DNA of 64,000 bases from CAVUNY01 sp963843535 (lineage in GTDB: Bacteria; Chloroflexota; Anaerolineae; Anaerolineales; Anaerolineaceae), in NCBI GenBank assembly GCA_963843535.1, contig CAWJKU010000003.1, positions 1 through 64,000 of the forward strand, written 5' to 3'. The notes below the pieces were generated by a model. That model was given only the letters and a program-made list of their open reading frames with translations. It had not been told where the DNA came from and ran no database searches. The position numbers and the translations under genes are program-made. This document shows, piece after piece, positions 18,749-29,920 of this stretch (its first letter is position 1; every line of letters begins with the position of its first letter).

Positions 18749-19963
18749 CTATTTTGAAGCATCATCCATACAATGGGTCATGGTTTCAACCCATTTTTCC
18801 CACCCAAAACCTTCTACAATTTTCTTGCGGATAATTGCCCCATCCCATGCGCGGGTTTTAGCTTGCAGTAATGCATCGCATAATGCGCCCACGTCTCCTG
18901 GCGTTACTAAGATGCCAGATACCACATCGACGACTTCGTCAATTCCACCAATCCTGGAGGCCACGACCGGTTTTCCGCACGCCATCGCCTCCACCACGAC
19001 ACAAGGAAATCCTTCCGAAAAAGAAGGAAGGCAGAAAACATCTGCCTCTTGATAATACTTTACCAGTTTTTCATGATCAATTGATCCAACGAATTCTACA
19101 GAAGATTGAACACCCAGGTCTATAGCTTGCTGCAATAATGCATTACGCTGGGGACCATCGCCAACCAGGAGCAGGCGTGCTGGTTGGGACTGGCGCTTAA
19201 TTAGATCTGCAAATGCCTCCAGCAAAACCTGGAAACCTTTGGTGGGGATAAGCCTGCCTACTCCTAAAACCGTAAATTTGCTGGCTTTTCGAATCATTGA
19301 GCTCGGAGTAAACAAGTGGATATCCACAGCATTATGTAAGACGGTGCTTATTCTTCCATAAAGCCCTTGAGAGTTGCCCACTATTTTCAGCGCCTCGGAA
19401 ACAAAAATGATGGTGGAAGTTTTCTTGTTTAAAATATCCCGCGCATAACTCCACGCTTTGTATTTTTTTGGCCAGAGATTTACATCCGAGCCATCCGCAA
19501 TCGCCAGCACTGGAATATTCATGGCATTCCCCAGAATGGAGGCTGCGACAGCATCTGGCAGCCAGGATGAAAGTATCACATCCGGTTGGAATGATTTTAA
19601 AATATTTTTTACTGCGATTCGAACCTGTAAGTACATAAAGAAGCTACTGTACCAGCCGATTATTCTTTTGGGCGGGCAAATCCATTTGGGGTAATACGCA
19701 GGTATGTCATGAAGCACCATTTCGAAGGGATGTTGCGCCTGACGCTCAATCAAGCGAGAAAGCTGATTCGGACCTGTGATCAATTCTGTGATGTCCAAGG
19801 GGCTAACCACCATTACATCGCAGCCCGCATGGCGTAGCGCAAGCACCCGCTGGAGCGAAAAAACTCCCCGATTGGGACTATGCTGAGTGGGAAACTGGGA
19901 GGAAAAATATAAGATGCTATGATATTCCTTCAATATTTTCCCCTCACTAACCGATCTTCCCAT
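18749..19963 (-). CDS. GT4-family glycosyltransferase
   Basis: About 404 residues from the ATG at 19963. An upstream ATG at 20002 would overlap the acetyltransferase gene by 56 bp, so I prefer the later start. The N-terminal half has ILYFSSQFPTQHSPNRGVFS and a YYPKWICPP segment. The C-terminal half has KFTVLGVGRLIPTKGFQVLL, LLLVGDGPQRNALLQ and the GT4 acidic motif FSEGFPCVVVEAMACGKPVV. It is a retaining enzyme with a nucleotide-sugar donor, acting on a lipid-linked oligosaccharide or glycan. It is followed by GT2 and deacetylase genes. Confidence 0.88.
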   Translation of the reverse strand: MGRSVSEGKILKEYHSILYFSSQFPTQHSPNRGVFSLQRVLALRHAGCDVMVVSPLDITELITGPNQLSRLIERQAQHPFEMVLHDIPAYYPKWICPPKRIIGWYSSFFMYLQVRIAVKNILKSFQPDVILSSWLPDAVAASILGNAMNIPVLAIADGSDVNLWPKKYKAWSYARDILNKKTSTIIFVSEALKIVGNSQGLYGRISTVLHNAVDIHLFTPSSMIRKASKFTVLGVGRLIPTKGFQVLLEAFADLIKRQSQPARLLLVGDGPQRNALLQQAIDLGVQSSVEFVGSIDHEKLVKYYQEADVFCLPSFSEGFPCVVVEAMACGKPVVASRIGGIDEVVDVVSGILVTPGDVGALCDALLQAKTRAWDGAIIRKKIVEGFGWEKWVETMTHCMDDASK

Positions 19964-20537
19964 CGTAATCCGTGTTGCACACATATCCTTGCGAGCCATC
20001 ATAAGAAATGACTTTCCCTGGAACGCCTACCACAACCGCATTATCAGGGACATCCTTCGTGACAACGCAATTAGCACCAACAGCCACGCAGTTGCCTACT
20101 TTTACTGAACCTATAATCTTCGCTCCAGGGCCGATATAGACATTATCCCCAATCGTAGGATAGCCCTTGTTCTTTCCTCGGTTTGTGATCCCAATTGTAA
20201 CCCCCTGTGAAATGTTGCAGTTCTTCCCAATCCGACAGAGCGGGGAAACGATAATTCTGCTAAAATGCCCAATATAAAAACCAGGGCCTATATCAGCAGA
20301 AAATGGAATACTGATCCCAAATTTATACCGGTAGTGATTCAGCCTGAGGAGCGCCAAGGGAAAAATTGTGTACTTCAGCCAATTTTTTCCGTGCAGAAAG
20401 CGGCAAGTGCGCATCCAAAAAATATATTTGAAGGCCTCGCCCCAAAACAATTTGTGAACAAGCGATGATACCCTTGTTTGGCAGTTTATTCGATAAAGAT
20501 CTGAAAAAACAAAGTATATATATTGAGAAAAGGTCAT
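19947..20537 (-). CDS. Serine-O-acetyltransferase-like hexapeptide acetyltransferase
   Basis: Intact, 196 residues. Left-handed beta-helix hexapeptides fill residues ~85-185 (ADIGPGFYIGHF, CRIGKNCNISQGVTIG, PTIGDNVYIGPGAKIIG, NCVAVGANCVVTKDVPDNAV). The catalytic His of the family lies in the GFYIGH segment. An N-terminal ~75-residue helical and hydrophobic part precedes it. AAGGAG sits 12-13 bases before the ATG. The family includes CysE, but in capsule loci such proteins acetylate sugars, and this is the likelier role here. It overlaps the next gene slightly. Confidence 0.85.
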   Translation of the reverse strand: MTFSQYIYFVFSDLYRINCQTRVSSLVHKLFWGEAFKYIFWMRTCRFLHGKNWLKYTIFPLALLRLNHYRYKFGISIPFSADIGPGFYIGHFSRIIVSPLCRIGKNCNISQGVTIGITNRGKNKGYPTIGDNVYIGPGAKIIGSVKVGNCVAVGANCVVTKDVPDNAVVVGVPGKVISYDGSQGYVCNTDYDGKIG

Positions 20538-20628
20538 AAAAATGATCTTCTCCTTGTCAGGGTAAGGTGATGAAGTAATACAACGTATTAACCATAAGGA
20601 GTTCTTTTATTTAAAATGATACTAGAAC

Positions 20629-21012
20629 TCACCTCAAGAATACCTTGAGTAGAATTAGGATACAAGCCAGTTGAATCAGACCGAGGAAGTTCTCAACCTT
20701 TCGCTCATATCGAACCGTGATGCGTCTGAAGTGCTGCAACCAGGCATTAAACCGTTCAATCTTCCAACGGCGCTTGTATCTCTGCAAATTGCGCCCATCC
20801 TGCGTCTTGGGTTTTACCCGGTTTCTTCGGTGAGGGGCATTCAGTTCAATACCTTCCTCCCGAAGTTTGGCGTCCAATCGGTCACTATCGTAGGCACGAT
20901 CTCTAATCAATCGTTGTGGTTTGCCTGTGACAAATCGAGGATTACGTCTTGTTTTTTCTGTAATAAGGTAAAGCGAATCCGAACCGGAAAGGCCAAGCAA
21001 GTTTTTCGTCAA
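20629..21012 (-). mobile_element. IS5-family transposase remnant (C-terminal part)
   Basis: The 127 residues are the last part of an IS5/IS427-type DDE transposase: LIRDRAYDSDRLDAKL holds the second Asp, and RYKRRWKIERFNAWLQHFRR holds the catalytic Glu. The N-terminal half, including the first Asp, and the inverted repeats are not visible. About 20 bp separate it from the GT39 gene upstream. It is not functional. Its presence shows past insertion between the glycosyltransferase and acetyltransferase genes. Confidence 0.85.
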
Positions 21013-21036
21013 ACCTAAAAAAATTTAATGAATATA

Positions 21037-22617
21037 TCAAGGCGTTTTTCTATTGAACTGGCATACAGATAATTCGTTCTTGCCCGGAAAAACTTTAGCA
21101 TTCAAAAGTCGATAATTCGGATTAACGAAAGCACGGTTGCAAGCGATATCGCTGCTTTCCTGGTTAAGCGACTTGTTTTTCTGGCCCTCGAAAAGCATCT
21201 GGCCGAATTGAATTCCTTCAATTTGTTTAATTACGACAAGCCATAATTGATCACTTTTGCTCAGGTCGATCATTTCCGGTTTGAAAAGCTGCTGTGGCAC
21301 TTGCCAATGAAGATAGAAATCCAAAGGTAATGCCGAGGCATTGTTCGTATGGTAAACAATTGCAGCATTCCCATTAGAATTGTTCCAGATATATTCTGCC
21401 GCGGCGCGAAAGTCACCCTTTCCGATTTCGTCCCATTGAAAAAAATAAGGATAATTAGCGCAAAGGCTGATGAAAAGTGCCGTAAAAATAAGGGTTTTTC
21501 GAAGCAATGGATTTGCTAAAGAACTCCATCCTATTCCCACGATCAAGAAATAAAAAGGCAGCAAAAAAATAATATAATTCACTCGCGCTTCATCGAACAG
21601 GGGTATGAATAACATCGAAATTGTGAAAATTAATATAAAGATAAGAATCGCAGAGATGATGAAGGATAGATTGCGGTAACCTTCCGGGTTGGCTTTTTGT
21701 CTCCATAATTGCCGTACCCCTAAAACCACTCCAACTCCCCAAACTCCAAACTGTACGACCAAAAAAATCAAATTGGGCCCGGTTGGAAAGAAGACACGCC
21801 CCACCGTAAACAAATAAATAGTACTAACAATGCTTAGAATCCCAGGGGGATAATTTATTAAGTTGGTATTGCCTCGACTAATATGATAAAGTAATATATA
21901 AATTTCAGGTATACATAATAAAGCTATCAATAAGTGACTCAATAGCCAACTCTTCAGCAAATGACGGTTGGTCTTCCAGCCCAACACAAAATAAATATCT
22001 AATAATAGAAAAACAAACACCATAAAAGTGTGTGTGTAAATACCCAATACGATCGAAATAATCATGCCTGCAAAGTATATTTTCTTGTTTTTTAAAATTA
22101 CCAATGTGGCAAAGCAAAAAGCTAATAGAGATAAGAATAGAAAAAGTGAATAGGGGCGAAATTCCTGCGAATAATATATATGAAAAGGCGAAAGGGCCAG
22201 GAGGGAAGCTGCAACAAGACCTATCCTTTTATTGAGTAATTGGGATCCCAGCAAATAAATTAGTGGGATTGAAGCAATACCGAAAATTACCGAAGGCAAA
22301 CATAAAACCCACTCGCTTTGTGAAATATTATAAAATGGCACTGATAGAAGAAAATAAAAGGGAGGCACTCTTTCCCTTTTTGCAAACGTAAAAGGGCCCC
22401 ATTCGTTTGTTGGTGTCCACTCCGAGATTGTCCTGACATTCATCGCACTTGCAGCCTCATCATACCAAAAGCTATGCTCACCTAAATTATAAAAGCGAAG
22501 CACACCTGCCAGGGTTATGATGAGAACCAGGGTTATCAGGACGATATGGGTAGAAATAAAAAGCTGTGCTTTGGCTTTTATGTTCAGCGGAACTTTAGCT
22601 CGGATCACATCGATCAT
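21037..22617 (-). CDS. GT39-like membrane glycosyltransferase (ArnT/PMT type)
   Basis: About 526 residues with a dozen membrane helices. The first periplasmic loop has GEHSFWYDEAASA, the Asp-Glu pair of the GT39 active site. Other family features are LSPFHIYYSQEFRPYSLFLF and the later hydrophobic helices. A soluble C-terminal part of ~110 residues follows. I choose the ATG at 22617, because further upstream the frame runs into the end of the deacetylase gene (22628). It transfers a sugar from polyprenyl phosphate to an outer-face acceptor such as a glycan or protein. Confidence 0.87.
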   Translation of the reverse strand: MIDVIRAKVPLNIKAKAQLFISTHIVLITLVLIITLAGVLRFYNLGEHSFWYDEAASAMNVRTISEWTPTNEWGPFTFAKRERVPPFYFLLSVPFYNISQSEWVLCLPSVIFGIASIPLIYLLGSQLLNKRIGLVAASLLALSPFHIYYSQEFRPYSLFLFLSLLAFCFATLVILKNKKIYFAGMIISIVLGIYTHTFMVFVFLLLDIYFVLGWKTNRHLLKSWLLSHLLIALLCIPEIYILLYHISRGNTNLINYPPGILSIVSTIYLFTVGRVFFPTGPNLIFLVVQFGVWGVGVVLGVRQLWRQKANPEGYRNLSFIISAILIFILIFTISMLFIPLFDEARVNYIIFLLPFYFLIVGIGWSSLANPLLRKTLIFTALFISLCANYPYFFQWDEIGKGDFRAAAEYIWNNSNGNAAIVYHTNNASALPLDFYLHWQVPQQLFKPEMIDLSKSDQLWLVVIKQIEGIQFGQMLFEGQKNKSLNQESSDIACNRAFVNPNYRLLNAKVFPGKNELSVCQFNRKTP

Positions 22618-22627
22618 CCTGAGACCT

Positions 22628-23914
22628 TTATCTTCCCAATGTTCGAAAACTGTAATCCCAGAGGGTGAATGCATCCACATCCCCTGTCACCGCCAATGCG
22701 GCTTGAGCCCCATCCGGCCAGCGGCCCAGCCGAAGCAAGGGTCGATTTCCTGTTTCTATCACAGCCAGAAGCGGACGCTCATCTACATTCTCGAAAGTCT
22801 TCCGCTCGAAAAAATATGAGAAGGCTTGAGGATTGGCGCCAATCTCAACCAGATATCCCTGGTGCCGCAAGAAGCGCTCAAGCGAGGAAGGATGATCTGG
22901 CGGAAGTCCTATCCAGGGGAACCGCTCGCCCCGGAAGACCAACTCATTGCTCAAGACCCGCTGATACCCTTTACCCCAGGATCTTGTCGGCGCTTCCGTA
23001 TCAACAGAGCGGGCCAGGAGGCCTGCCCCGGATGGGGCGTGCAAGTTGATCCGCCAGCAACCGCTCGTTAGTTGTTCTGTTCGGAAGGTCACCTGTCCCA
23101 GGCTGCGGTACCAGGCAGATATTTCATCTAAGCGAGCGATCCAAACTGTGGGTGAGAGCGAACGCGCTTTTGCCAGCACCATCCGCAGCGCATCCTTACA
23201 CTCAGAAATTCGTTCGGGGTGAAGACCGAGTGTGAACAGTTCCCCGGCGGCGTAAATCCGCTCCAGCATGGCCAGCCAGATCTCAGCCATCGCCTTGCCG
23301 GCCGGGAGTTTCAGTCGTTCGACCAGGGCTTCGTCATCCGGCAGGCAGTAGGGGATACGCACGAGGCTGCCAGCCAGGCGGGGGAGGGAGGGGTATTCTG
23401 CTGCCATTCGAGCGTCGTAAAAAGCGAGCACGTGCCGGTAGGCATCCGTCTCTGCCCCACCAATCACGTCCCAGGCCAGGGCCTGGCTGCTGTCATAATC
23501 AAAGCCGCATTCACTTAACGCAGTGAGGGTGTCTGTATTCCAGCGCAGGTAGGGGCTGCGAAATCCTGAAAATGGCACCTCGGCCAGCTCAAAGGTCTTT
23601 TTGGCGCGGCGTAATTGATCACGCTGCTGTTCCAAAGAAAGCTGAGTGTGGTCCACGTGAGTAAAACCATGCACCGCCAACTCCATACCCAGGGCTTGCA
23701 TCTTTTGGGCCAGCGCCCGATTGCGTGAGAGGGCGGTCGCCGTAACCGGGAGAGTCGCCCGACAGTTAAATTCTTGCAGTACTTCGGTGAGCTGCGCCAG
23801 GGCCGCGTCCATTCTTGCGGCAGTAAGTCCGTAGCGGCGGGTAATCGCCCCAGCGCGCGTGAGCATTGGCAGAACCCCTTTCCCTCGCAATGCTACTGCC
23901 AATGGATTATGCAT
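22628..23914 (-). CDS. Polysaccharide-deacetylase-like protein with extra C-terminal domain
   Basis: A 428-residue protein. Residues ~25-150 show NodB-type features: FNCRATLPVTA, then GMELAVHGFTHVDHTQLS with the His pair of the metal site, and FRSPYLRWN. The usual N-terminal TFDD motif is not visible; the ORF opens directly into MHNPLAVALRGKG. It may therefore be atypical or inactive, or use another start. Residues ~250-428 are a separate domain unlike known deacetylases, ending TGDVDAFTLWDY. It precedes the GT39 gene by about 10 bp, so co-translation is likely. Confidence 0.72.
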   Translation of the reverse strand: MHNPLAVALRGKGVLPMLTRAGAITRRYGLTAARMDAALAQLTEVLQEFNCRATLPVTATALSRNRALAQKMQALGMELAVHGFTHVDHTQLSLEQQRDQLRRAKKTFELAEVPFSGFRSPYLRWNTDTLTALSECGFDYDSSQALAWDVIGGAETDAYRHVLAFYDARMAAEYPSLPRLAGSLVRIPYCLPDDEALVERLKLPAGKAMAEIWLAMLERIYAAGELFTLGLHPERISECKDALRMVLAKARSLSPTVWIARLDEISAWYRSLGQVTFRTEQLTSGCWRINLHAPSGAGLLARSVDTEAPTRSWGKGYQRVLSNELVFRGERFPWIGLPPDHPSSLERFLRHQGYLVEIGANPQAFSYFFERKTFENVDERPLLAVIETGNRPLLRLGRWPDGAQAALAVTGDVDAFTLWDYSFRTLGR

Positions 23915-25066
23915 GGGATTCGAGATTCCGTGGCAGCAATATATTGGTAGACATCAAAAGTACGCTGGGCGACCCGGTCGAGATGATAGTTCTCCAGTGC
24001 GAAGGAGCGGCCGGCCTGCCCAAGAAGGGCACATTGCGCCGGACTCTGGAGCAAGTGGGTGATGGCTGCGGCCAATCCGTCTATATCCCCCACATCGACC
24101 AGCAAGCCCCTTTCGCCTTCCTGGCCCACCATCTCGGCAACGCCACCGACGCGGGTCGCGACCACCGGTTTTCCGGCAGCCATGGCCTGTGCAATCACCA
24201 TCGGGACATTTTCTTGAGCTGAAGGCAGCGCCACCAGCGTGCAGGCTCGATATTCACGCAGGAGGTCTTCCTGTCCCAACTCGCCAAGCAGGTGGACCCG
24301 CTCGCCGAGGCCAGCTTGTTGGATACACTTCAGCACAGTAGCCACATAAGTCAGGGTCTGAGGCTAATTCCCCGGCAATGCGCAACTCAGCCTGAGGAAC
24401 CTGGCGGGATACCTGCGCGAAAGCCTGGACGAGATCGAGTATCCGTTTAAGCGGTATCAGGCGGCCAACAAACAAAACAACCGGTTTTTTGGAATTGTCA
24501 CCCAGGTTGAAAAAGTTTTCATCAACAGCGTTTGGAATATAGTCCAGATGAATATCTGGCCTCAGCAGCGGAGCAAAGTAGTTGGTTACATAATGGCTGA
24601 TGGCGATCAAATACTTCACCCGACGCATGACCCGGCGTTCGGTCAGTGCGGCGTCAAAATAAAACCGCAACCGCAGGCGCCATGAGCGGACATATTTAAG
24701 GTCTTCAGCGCGGATCCCATGGGCGGTGACCACCGTGGGAAAACCGGAACGAATGGCGACATACGCATCCGAGGCGGCTTCCTGGGCATGCACCACCGCA
24801 GGCTGGATTTGCGCCAGGGCGCGGTCCAATATGGACTGGTAGATGCGGTAGTCCCGCAGGCGCTCAAAGCGAGGATACGGCGGCAGCAGGTGCACGCGCA
24901 CCCCATTTTGATCAAAACAATCCGGCCCTGCCCAGGCAGGTGGTCGCAAAACCAGGATGTGTAATTCCAGTCCATCGATTCTGCTCAGCCCTTTCACCAG
25001 GTAAGCGGTGGCCGCCTGAACCCCACCGTGTAAACGAGCGGAGTCCGGATTGTATCCACCCACCAT
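23893..25066 (-). CDS. GT4-family glycosyltransferase (one frameshift)
   Basis: The N-terminal frame from 25066 has the GT4 opening (GGVQAATAYLVKGL), the HAQEAASDAYVAI and VVTAHGIRAEDLKY acceptor parts, and VVLFVGRLIPLKRILDLVQA. The C-terminal frame resumes near 24345 with HLLGELGQEDLLREYRAC and the acidic motif SAQENVPMVIAQAMAAGKPV. The break lies near 24345-24360. The restored length is about 390 residues. Its end overlaps the start of the deacetylase-like gene by about 20 bp. It is a nucleotide-sugar-dependent retaining enzyme of the polysaccharide assembly set. Confidence 0.85.
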
Positions 25067-25183
25067 CGCAACCCGCAGCTTAGTTACTACCTGGTTCCAT
25101 TGTTCTCCAGCAGTAAATCATCATCCGGTTGGTCCTGGTGCAGCTCTCGCGCTGCCCAGTTGAATGAGTGCCTATTGCCAATC

Positions 25184-26627
25184 TCAGGACTGTTCGTATA
25201 CCAGGTTGGCGATCAGCCCCAGGTTCATCCACCAGAGCGTTAGCCCGATCGGGAAGAAGCGCATGTCCATGAAGTTGCTGACGATGAAGTGCTGCAGAAG
25301 AGCCAGCCAAAGGATCCAGAGCAGCGTACAGCGCGCTGGTTTCATTTGGGGCGGCCCCCGCCAGGCCCGCAGGCTGGCGGCAAACAGCCAGGCAACCGGA
25401 AGCATGTATAGCAAAAAACCCACCAGGCCCAGCTCCGTAAAGATGGTCAGGTAGGTGTTATGCGAAGTCGTAAAAAGATTTATTGAGTACAAAAGAATCA
25501 ACTTGCCGATAATATTGGCCGATATTTTGGTTTATCGTACCATACCCCCAGCCAAAAACAGGCTTGACCTGGATCATTTGAAACATGGCATCAGTGACGA
25601 CGATGCGAATATCAACATTCGCCTGGTTTTCTAGGCGTGAACTGGCCATCGCGATTTTTTCAGATAACAGGCCAGCTCCAATAATAGCGATAATCACCCC
25701 GCTTATCATAATATAACGCAACATTGGCCTGGGGTATAAAATTACAAGCCCAAATACTACGGCTGCTGTTCCCAGCCATACCGCTCGCTCCATGGTCAAA
25801 AATATACAAAGTGCACTCAGACCGCAAGTCAGCAAGAAGCCAGAGCGAATCAAGCCGGGTCGCCTGTTCATCGCGGAATGGAATAATATCAAAGTGCAAA
25901 AGACCAGCACAACCGCATAAGTATTTGGATTTAAGAGTGAACCGCATAGTCTTGTTTGAAAATAATGAAGCCAGACGGAAGGTAATATCCCGGGTAATAA
26001 CCACGACATCAATCCAATAATGCATTGGCTGAGGACAATAAATAAAGCCGTCCATTGTAAAAGTTGTTGTTTCCATTGATCCAGAACTGATAAGCGAAGG
26101 AAGAGATATAGTAAGATCGGAATCAGGATATTATTAAAGTAACCTTTGGTGAGCGCGTCCAGATTCCCATCAGATAAAAGGACGGAAATGGGGACGTAAG
26201 CGATTATTATCGCCATGCAAACTTCAGGCGGTCCTAATTTTAAGCGGGGCAACCTGAAAGACCTCGCTAGCCAGGGCATCAGGGACACACACAGGGTTAA
26301 AGTGATCAGGATGCGATGGATGACCCAGTAGACCAGTTGTTCCTGGTTGGGGAGTGCTGAAGATAACGGCATGAGCACCAGCCAAATGCCGACCCCAATG
26401 AAGGGGTGTGAGATAAACACGACCACCAGGGGCGCTGATACCACCAACCCAAAGGCGAAAAGATAATCTCCTCTCGAGATCAAAAAACCGAGCCCAGCGC
26501 CTAATATAATGGTTATAGAAAATATGAATAAATTGGCCAGCGCAAACTGCCAGGCTTTTGACAAGGCAAGTTGGGCACGGGTGGCAATTTGCATTAGAAA
26601 TCCGATTTGGGCCTGTTTAGTAATCAT
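25184..26627 (-). CDS. O-antigen ligase/polymerase (Wzy-like), one frameshift
   Basis: A polytopic protein with about twelve helices starting at the ATG at 26627. Upstream codons in the same frame overlap the flippase gene and are not used. The large outer loop (~340-400) carries the Wzy/WaaL family region (VDIRIVVTDAMFQMIQVKPVFGWGYG). A break near 25480 separates the last ~105 residues, which restart with TSHNTYLTIFTELG, the conserved H-N-x(2)-L motif of ligases and polymerases. The restored length is about 480 residues. It polymerises flipped repeat units or joins glycan to an acceptor at the outer face. Confidence 0.82.
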
Positions 26628-26641
26628 ACAAAATGGGCTGG

Positions 26642-28239
26642 CTACTCTGCCACGTCCTGGGCTACGGGCGATTTCGGCAGAAACCGGGAAAATAAACGAC
26701 CCATGATGAGCCAGTCTTCTGGAGGTAATTTTAGAAGGTAAAGTATAAACGCATAAACGACCCACAGCATCCCGCCCCCTACGAGTAATTGGAGCAAAGA
26801 TGGGAGATTTAAAAAGTAGTTCAGCAGGAAAGCGACCAACGCTGCTACCAGTCCGGCAAGGATCGGCTTGAATAAGCTCTGGTTGTACGGCTGCATGCCG
26901 ACCAGCACCCAGACTTCGATCAGGCACACCACATTAGACAGGAAAGTGGAAGCAGATGAGGCAATTGCGGCTCCAACCACTCCCCACGGGGGAACCAGAA
27001 AGCACGTTCAGGGCGATGGTAACAAAAACCATAATCACCGAGTTGATCGTATTGACCTTGGGATGGTCGGTCATATCCAGGATATTGGCACCAAGTCCCG
27101 GTGCAAGTATACGCCAGCGTCCCGAATGCCAGGATCATCATGCTGGTGGCGCCGGTCGTAAAATCATCGCCAAAGATCGAAAGCATTGGCTTGGCAAAGA
27201 GGACCGAAGTCAGGAAAACCGGCAGGTTGAACATCATCATCCAGCGGGTGGTTGTCTGGTAATAGGCTTTCATTTGAGTCGTTTTCGCCTGGCTGTGAAG
27301 GTCGGCGATGATCGGGGTCGAGATAGCCCCAATCGAAAGATAAAACATACTGCCGATTACGCTAAACCTGGAGGCCGCGGTATATACCCCCACCCCGGTC
27401 GCCAGGCCTAGAAAGCCAAGCACAATACGTTGAAAAGTTACCATTCAGAATGTTGACCATCCACCCCAGGTGGACGGGTAAGGAGTAGCGCAGCAGGAGG
27501 CCGAGTGTAACCTCTGGCTGATTCCAATCGTTCGCCTGAGCGAGAATAATGTATTGACAAAGTAGATCATCACGCCCAGCCCAGCCGCCGAAGCGATAAT
27601 CTGGGCAACCAGTACTCCATTTGTGGACAGCCCAATGGCGAGAAAACCGGCAGTTAGCAAAAGTTTAACCAGGGATGCAATAATATTATTGGCAATGACA
27701 CTGTACTTTGGCTGTTTGAAGCTGATGGTAATAATATAGACCATGGAGGCCAGTGTCTCCAGTGGGATCAACAGGCTGACAATTTGCAGGAGGGGCACCA
27801 TACGTGGATCATGGAACAGCAGCGCCGCCAGCGGATCGGCGAATAGGAACAACCCAGCGGCGAGGGCAAGGGTGAAGAGCAGCGGCAATCCGAGGCATAC
27901 CTGGATAATTCCCCAAATGGATCTTTCGTCTTTCTCCCGGATGGCCGGCGGCAAAAAACGAACCATCGCCACTTGGAGCCCGAGCATAGCCATATTCGAA
28001 ATAGTGAGTGACACAGTGATCGCCAGATTATACAGGCCAAACTGCTCAGCACCGATAACCCGGGCGACGAGGATCCCATATGCGAAGCGCACAATATATT
28101 CAAACAACCTGCCCGAAAACGCAACCCCGCCGCCTTTGGCCGCGGTCAGGATATCCTGGTTTCCAGTTATGCTCGCATCAGGCTGTTTAGAAGCATCCAT
28201 AACGGCTGGCAATCGGAGATGCCTTCCTCTAAAATTCAT
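26642..28239 (-). CDS. Wzx/MATE-like polysaccharide flippase (about three frameshifts)
   Basis: The N-terminal frame (start 28239, or the ATG at 28200 before MDASKQPD) has the family opening GGGVAFSGRLFEYIVRFAYG, LVARVIGAEQFGLYNLA, and several helices. The middle frame (27444-26920) gives GVYTAASRFSVIG and IFGDDFTTGATSMMILAFG, and the last frame (26980-26642) the final helices. Breaks lie near 27475, 27110 and 26990. Restored, it has about 525 residues and 14 helices, normal for the polysaccharide-transporter family. It moves lipid-linked repeat units across the membrane. Confidence 0.83.
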
Positions 28240-28279
28240 ACAAAGTAGATTTCACTATACTGCATTGATAAAAAAACAA

Positions 28280-29810
28280 TCAACGCCGATCATAATAATA
28301 GGATCCATTTCGTTCAGCTTCATTCACTACCAAACCAATCATATTGGCCTTGATATTCACCAACTGCCTGCATGCCTCACTTACAGCCTCCACACGAATA
28401 AAATTTCGGCGGGCAACAAAAATAACCCCGTCAACGATTGGCGCCAGGATTAACCCATCCGCCATGATAAGCAAGGCAGGTGTGTCCAGAAGTACATAAT
28501 CATATTGTCGTGATAGAAATTGAATCAGGGATTTCATTTGGGGGCTTCCCAACATTTTCGCAGGATCCGGAGGAAGCAGCCCACTTGTTATCACATGCAT
28601 TCCTGGATATTGAGTGATCTGCACCACCTGTTCTAAATTTGTCTGCTGCGTCAGTATATTGCTTAATCCTGCCTTGTTTGAAAGTCCATTTATTTCATGC
28701 TGCTTGGGTAAATGCAAATCGCAATCTACAACGATCACCTTTTTACCGGACCTGGCAATTGCGACAGCTAGATTAGCAGCAATCGTCGATTTACCCTCCC
28801 CGGGTAAAGAGCTGGTGATCAGTAAAGTCTTCAATGGATTCCCATCCAAATTCTTCTGATCTTGCAATGAAATATTTACCTGTAGACGGCGGAAAGCCTC
28901 TTTGAAGGGAGCATTAATAAAATGGTCATCTGGTTTCTTAGATCTAGATAACCATTTTCGTTGAATTGTAGGAATTCTCCCTATTATATTAAGTTCAGCC
29001 ACGGCCTCGATTTGCTTTGATGTATAAAGTCGAGTTCCCAGGTTCTCGAAAAGGAACGTCAAGCCAACTCCACCTGCTAAACCCGCAATGAAACCCAAAG
29101 CGATGTTCATCGTTTTGTTCGGTTTTGAAGGAGATGAAGGTAGAACGGCTGGTTCCACCACAGATATTATATTTGCCCGCATTATTTCCTTTAATCGGGC
29201 CTGGTCGTACTGATCCAATAAGGTAGCATAAGTTTTCTCTTTCAGTTGTATCGCCTCATTCATTGCTGTGATACGAATTGTGTCGTCAGGACTTTGAGAC
29301 ACATAACGCATCATAGTCTTGTCGTGCCTGGTTTAATTCATTTTCAGCCTGATTTAATTGTTCACCCAAGATTTCCTGTGTACTCTTTCCCCCGCCCGAA
29401 TAGAGTTCTCTCCCCTGTGCAATTAATATTTCTGCCAATGAGTTAGCGGAAAATTGTGCAATAAAAGGAATAGAGCTTTCGACAGAGATCCTGATTAGTT
29501 CCGTGTTGGGGATCGTTTCCACAGTAATATTTGGCACGGACTGTACGTTAAGTTTTTTCGCTAATTCATCCAATACTGGCCTGCTTGTGGCAAGCTTAGT
29601 GTAAGTATTCATCAACCGGTCTGCATACATGTAATCTGAGTAACCCATTGACCCGGCTGACGCAGTTGCAACTCGTATGGTGGTCGAAGCCTTATAAATC
29701 GGTTTAGTCATAAACGTGATGACTGTTACGACTGCCACAGACACAATTGTCGTCACCAGAATCACCCATTTATATCCGCTAAGAATAGCGAGATAACTCT
29801 TAAAATCCAT
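28280..29810 (-). CDS. Wzz-type co-polymerase fused to BY-kinase (one frameshift)
   Basis: The N-terminal frame (29810-29286) is a Wzz/chain-length determinant: helix at ~12-32, a KPIYKASTTIRVATA beta part, and a coiled-coil region. A break near 29300 leads into the second frame: periplasmic coil, second helix, then a cytoplasmic tyrosine kinase with Walker A SSLPGEGKSTIAANLAVAIA, Walker A' VIVVDCDLHL and Walker B VLLDTPALLI. The C terminus holds a tyrosine cluster (NGSYYYDRR) for autophosphorylation. It sets polymer length and gates export. Confidence 0.88.
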
Positions 29811-29920
29811 AAGCTTTAATGATCTCCTGTGAGTGTAAAAAAATTCGACTAAAGGTTTCTTCTTGATTCAACCTAAATGATTCATGTTTTCAGTTGCAAA
29901 AAACACACCAGCATTCAAAC

